DNA of 64,000 bases from Burkholderiales bacterium (GTDB lineage: Bacteria; Pseudomonadota; Gammaproteobacteria; Burkholderiales; Burkholderiaceae_D), in the NCBI GenBank assembly GCA_016200895.1, contig JACQDX010000018.1, positions 1 through 64,000 of the forward strand, given 5' to 3'. Positions 61,723 through 64,000 of this stretch are shown here, piece after piece. Made by a program: the position numbers and the translations under genes. How positions within the stretch are numbered: the stretch's first letter is position 1; each line of letters opens with the position of its first letter. The notes beneath the pieces were generated by a model. That model ran no database searches, was not told the DNA's origin, and saw only the letters and a program-made list of their open reading frames with translations.

Positions 61723-64000
61723 GGGCCAGCTCCAGTTGATGCAGTGGTACTTTGCATGTCGTTTGTTGCTCAGTCACTTGCAGGCATTGTCCTCTGTGCT
61801 GAAATTGCAATACCGTGCCGCGCAAGAGTTTATATTCGACCTGGGTTTGGCTCACGGTGATTTCCAGTAGCTGTGCCTGGAAATGCACGCGGAACTGGTA
61901 GTCTTGCCATTGACTGGGCAAGACGGGCGCAAAACTCAACTGCCCCTGGTTAACACGCATGCCTGCAAAACCGTAGGCAATACCCAGCCAGGTGCCGCCC
62001 ATGGCTGCAGTGTGCACACCGTAGTGGGTATTGCCATGGGTATTGTCCAGATCCAGTCTGGCGGTTTGCATGAAGTAGTCGTAAGCCTTGTCCTGATAAC
62101 CGACTTCTGCGGCGATGATGCTGAAAATGCAGGTGGACAGCGATGAATCATGGGTCGTGACTTTTTCATAAAAATCAAAGTCACGGCGCTTGTCATCGAG
62201 GCTGAACTGGTCACTGAGCAAGAGCAAGGCCAGCACTACATCCGCCTGCTTGCAGACCTGGTGGCGATAGATGACCAGAGGATGGTAATTCAGCAGCAGG
62301 GGATAGTTTTCTTTAGGGGTATTGGCAAAATCCCAGACTTTTTTATTGAGGAAACTGTCATCCTGCTCATGGATGCCGCGCTCTTTGTTGTAAGGCAAAG
62401 CCATCAGATCGGCAGCACTTTGCCATGCGTTTGCTTCGTCTGCGTGCAGATGAATTTTTGCAGCAAGCCCGGCAAATGCCTGCGCATGTTCAGCCTGCAG
62501 TTGCTTCACGATATCAGCAGCAAAACGCAAATGCATTTGCGCCATGGCATTGGTGTAATAGTTGTTGTTGACTTGCGCCGTGTATTCGTCAGGGCCAGTC
62601 ACTTCATTGATGCAGAATGATTCTGCATCCTGCCCTGGCAGGCGGGTGTAGTGGCCCAGGCCCATCCACAGGCGGGCGGTTTCCAGCACGATTTCTGCGC
62701 CTTGCGTGAGCAAGAAATCCATGTCTGCCGTTGCTTCCACATACAGCTTGATAGAATAAGCAATGTCAGCATTGATATGGTATTGCGCCGTTCCTGCGGG
62801 GAAGTAGGCCGAACATTCTTCGCCATCTATGGTACGCCATGGGTAGAGTGCGCCGCTGGTATGCGACATCTGCCGCGCACGCTCCCTGGCTTGTGGCAGG
62901 TATTGATAGCGGTATTCAAGCAGCTTTCTGGCGATCTCTGGCTTGTTGTAGAGGAAGAAGGGGAAGATATAAATTTCTGTATCCCAGAAATAATGGCCTT
63001 CATAACCTTCACCTGTCAGGCCCTTGGCAGCGATATTGGTCTTGCCATCACGTCCCACTGACTGCAGCAGATGGAACATATTAAAACGTATGCCCTGCTG
63101 CAAGGCAGCGTCGCCGCTGATGTGCACATCAGCCTGCGCCCAGAAGTCATCGAGATACGCTTGCTGGCTTGCTGCCAGTTGTGCAAATTTTTGTTCACAC
63201 ACCTTGCTCAGTGCCTGCTGGCTGAGTGAGAGCAAAGATGCAGCAGGATAATCGCGGGATGAAAAATAGCTGCAAAACTTGTCCAGCTTTATCGTTTGAC
63301 CTTGTACTGCCTGGATGCTGAAGTGTTGCTCCAGTTTGTCATCACCTTGTTGCAAATTGCTGGTGTAGGCACACTCTGTTTGCAAATGATTCTGCATTGC
63401 TGTTGCCAGGCTCAGGCCGCTATTGTGTGTGCGATGCAGGAATGCAGAGAAGTCATCTTCCTGCACGACCTCCAGTGTGTGCAGTACAGGGCCAGTGATG
63501 GCTGAACCAACACGCGGGTCATCGCCAGCCGTAATATTTTTTACCGCTGCATCGATAGCAGAAATCAGTTTGATCTCGCCAGAAAAATTCAAAGGCGTGA
63601 CTTCATACGACATCGCATACACATGCTTGTTGTCGAAACTGACCAGGCGCTGGCTGTACAGACGTATGCTGCGCCCCTGTGCAGATGTCCATTGCAGGGT
63701 GCGGGTCAGCAGGCCAGTGCGGAAGTCCAGTTGACGCTGGTAGCTATCTACCCTGCCTTGTTGCAAATCAAAGGCTTCGTCTTCCAGCATCAATTCCACA
63801 CACTTGGCATTCGGCACATTCAGCATGAATTGATTGATGCGCGCCAGGCCATAGGCGTTTTCTGGATACTGTATGGCTTCGGATTCATAAAAGCCGTTGA
63901 GGTAACTGCCGTTCAATGAATCTGCCGCAATTCTCTGATTACCTTCTTCTGCCGTGCCACGCAAGCCTATATAGCCATTTCCCAGGGCGAACAGGGTTTC
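61715..64000 (-). CDS. GH65 disaccharide phosphorylase, N-terminus outside window
   Basis: At least 762 codons; the frame stays open to base 64000, where ETLFALGNGYIGLRGT is the usual GH65 N-terminal motif, so little is missing. Inverting phosphorylases of this family release beta-glucose 1-phosphate from maltose, trehalose, kojibiose or nigerose. Visible: YFWDTEIYIFPFFLYNKPEI, the general acid Glu in NEVTGPDEYTAQVNNNYYTN, and KQADVVLALLLLSDQF. Partner PgmB and an MFS importer make a complete pathway. Exact sugar cannot be told. Confidence 0.93.
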   Translation of the reverse strand, partial: ETLFALGNGYIGLRGTAEEGNQRIAADSLNGSYLNGFYESEAIQYPENAYGLARINQFMLNVPNAKCVELMLEDEAFDLQQGRVDSYQRQLDFRTGLLTRTLQWTSAQGRSIRLYSQRLVSFDNKHVYAMSYEVTPLNFSGEIKLISAIDAAVKNITAGDDPRVGSAITGPVLHTLEVVQEDDFSAFLHRTHNSGLSLATAMQNHLQTECAYTSNLQQGDDKLEQHFSIQAVQGQTIKLDKFCSYFSSRDYPAASLLSLSQQALSKVCEQKFAQLAASQQAYLDDFWAQADVHISGDAALQQGIRFNMFHLLQSVGRDGKTNIAAKGLTGEGYEGHYFWDTEIYIFPFFLYNKPEIARKLLEYRYQYLPQARERARQMSHTSGALYPWRTIDGEECSAYFPAGTAQYHINADIAYSIKLYVEATADMDFLLTQGAEIVLETARLWMGLGHYTRLPGQDAESFCINEVTGPDEYTAQVNNNYYTNAMAQMHLRFAADIVKQLQAEHAQAFAGLAAKIHLHADEANAWQSAADLMALPYNKERGIHEQDDSFLNKKVWDFANTPKENYPLLLNYHPLVIYRHQVCKQADVVLALLLLSDQFSLDDKRRDFDFYEKVTTHDSSLSTCIFSIIAAEVGYQDKAYDYFMQTARLDLDNTHGNTHYGVHTAAMGGTWLGIAYGFAGMRVNQGQLSFAPVLPSQWQDYQFRVHFQAQLLEITVSQTQVEYKLLRGTVLQFQHRGQCLQVTEQQTTCKVPLHQLELAHA

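Overview
The window reads as a Burkholderiales (betaproteobacterial) chromosome, probably Oxalobacteraceae; this is inferred from an OmpA-ubiG-gph-ssrA backbone, the tmRNA tag ANDNSYALAA and moderate GC codon use. No species is claimed. The backbone runs from 1 to 2452 and resumes at about 55.8 kb. Everything between looks like a composite island stacked on the 3' end of the tmRNA gene ssrA.

Region 1 (1-2452): 3' end of an ompA-family gene with its terminator, ubiG, gph and ssrA. Region 2 (2453-42865): a near-complete P2-type prophage. Left end: about 1 kb of non-coding DNA with an AACCCTAAC repeat cluster and a secreted metallopeptidase. Head genes Q, P, O, N, M, L and X are followed by a lysis cassette (holin, lysozyme, Rz with nested Rz1), tail completion R and S, and a cargo stretch (PD-(D/E)XK-like protein, Com/Dam pair, Crp/Fnr regulator). 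Next come baseplate and fibre genes (V, PAAR, W, J, I, DUF4815 and others) and tail genes FI, FII, E/E' with a -1 frameshift site, T, U and D. A second cargo stretch of small unknown genes separated by REP-like repeats precedes the repressor with a divergent operator, an early operon with an Ogr-like activator, a Toprim/P-loop primase-helicase, xis and int. Three 21-bp dyads of one design lie at late promoter positions and are candidate sites for the Ogr-like activator. The prophage ends at a second copy of the ssrA tail.

Region 3 (42.87-55.75 kb): tandem diverged copies of the ssrA tail plus terminator, decayed coding remnants, a DUF6155-like gene, a complete type I Wadjet anti-plasmid operon (jetABCD) followed closely by a six-TM gene, a GST pseudogene with two frameshifts, a secreted polysaccharide lyase-like lipoprotein, and an 80-nt diverged piece of ssrA. 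Region 4 (55.8-64 kb): a di-heme cytochrome c peroxidase-like gene and a disaccharide phosphorolysis locus on the minus strand (GH65 phosphorylase, beta-phosphoglucomutase, MFS transporter, LacI regulator), with a 96-bp hairpin repeat inside it.

The most notable points are the layered ssrA island, the AT-rich PD-(D/E)XK-like cargo protein between S and V, the Crp/Fnr gene bracketed by duplicated late-promoter sequence, the repeat-rich left phage end, and the possible fifth Wadjet-linked gene.
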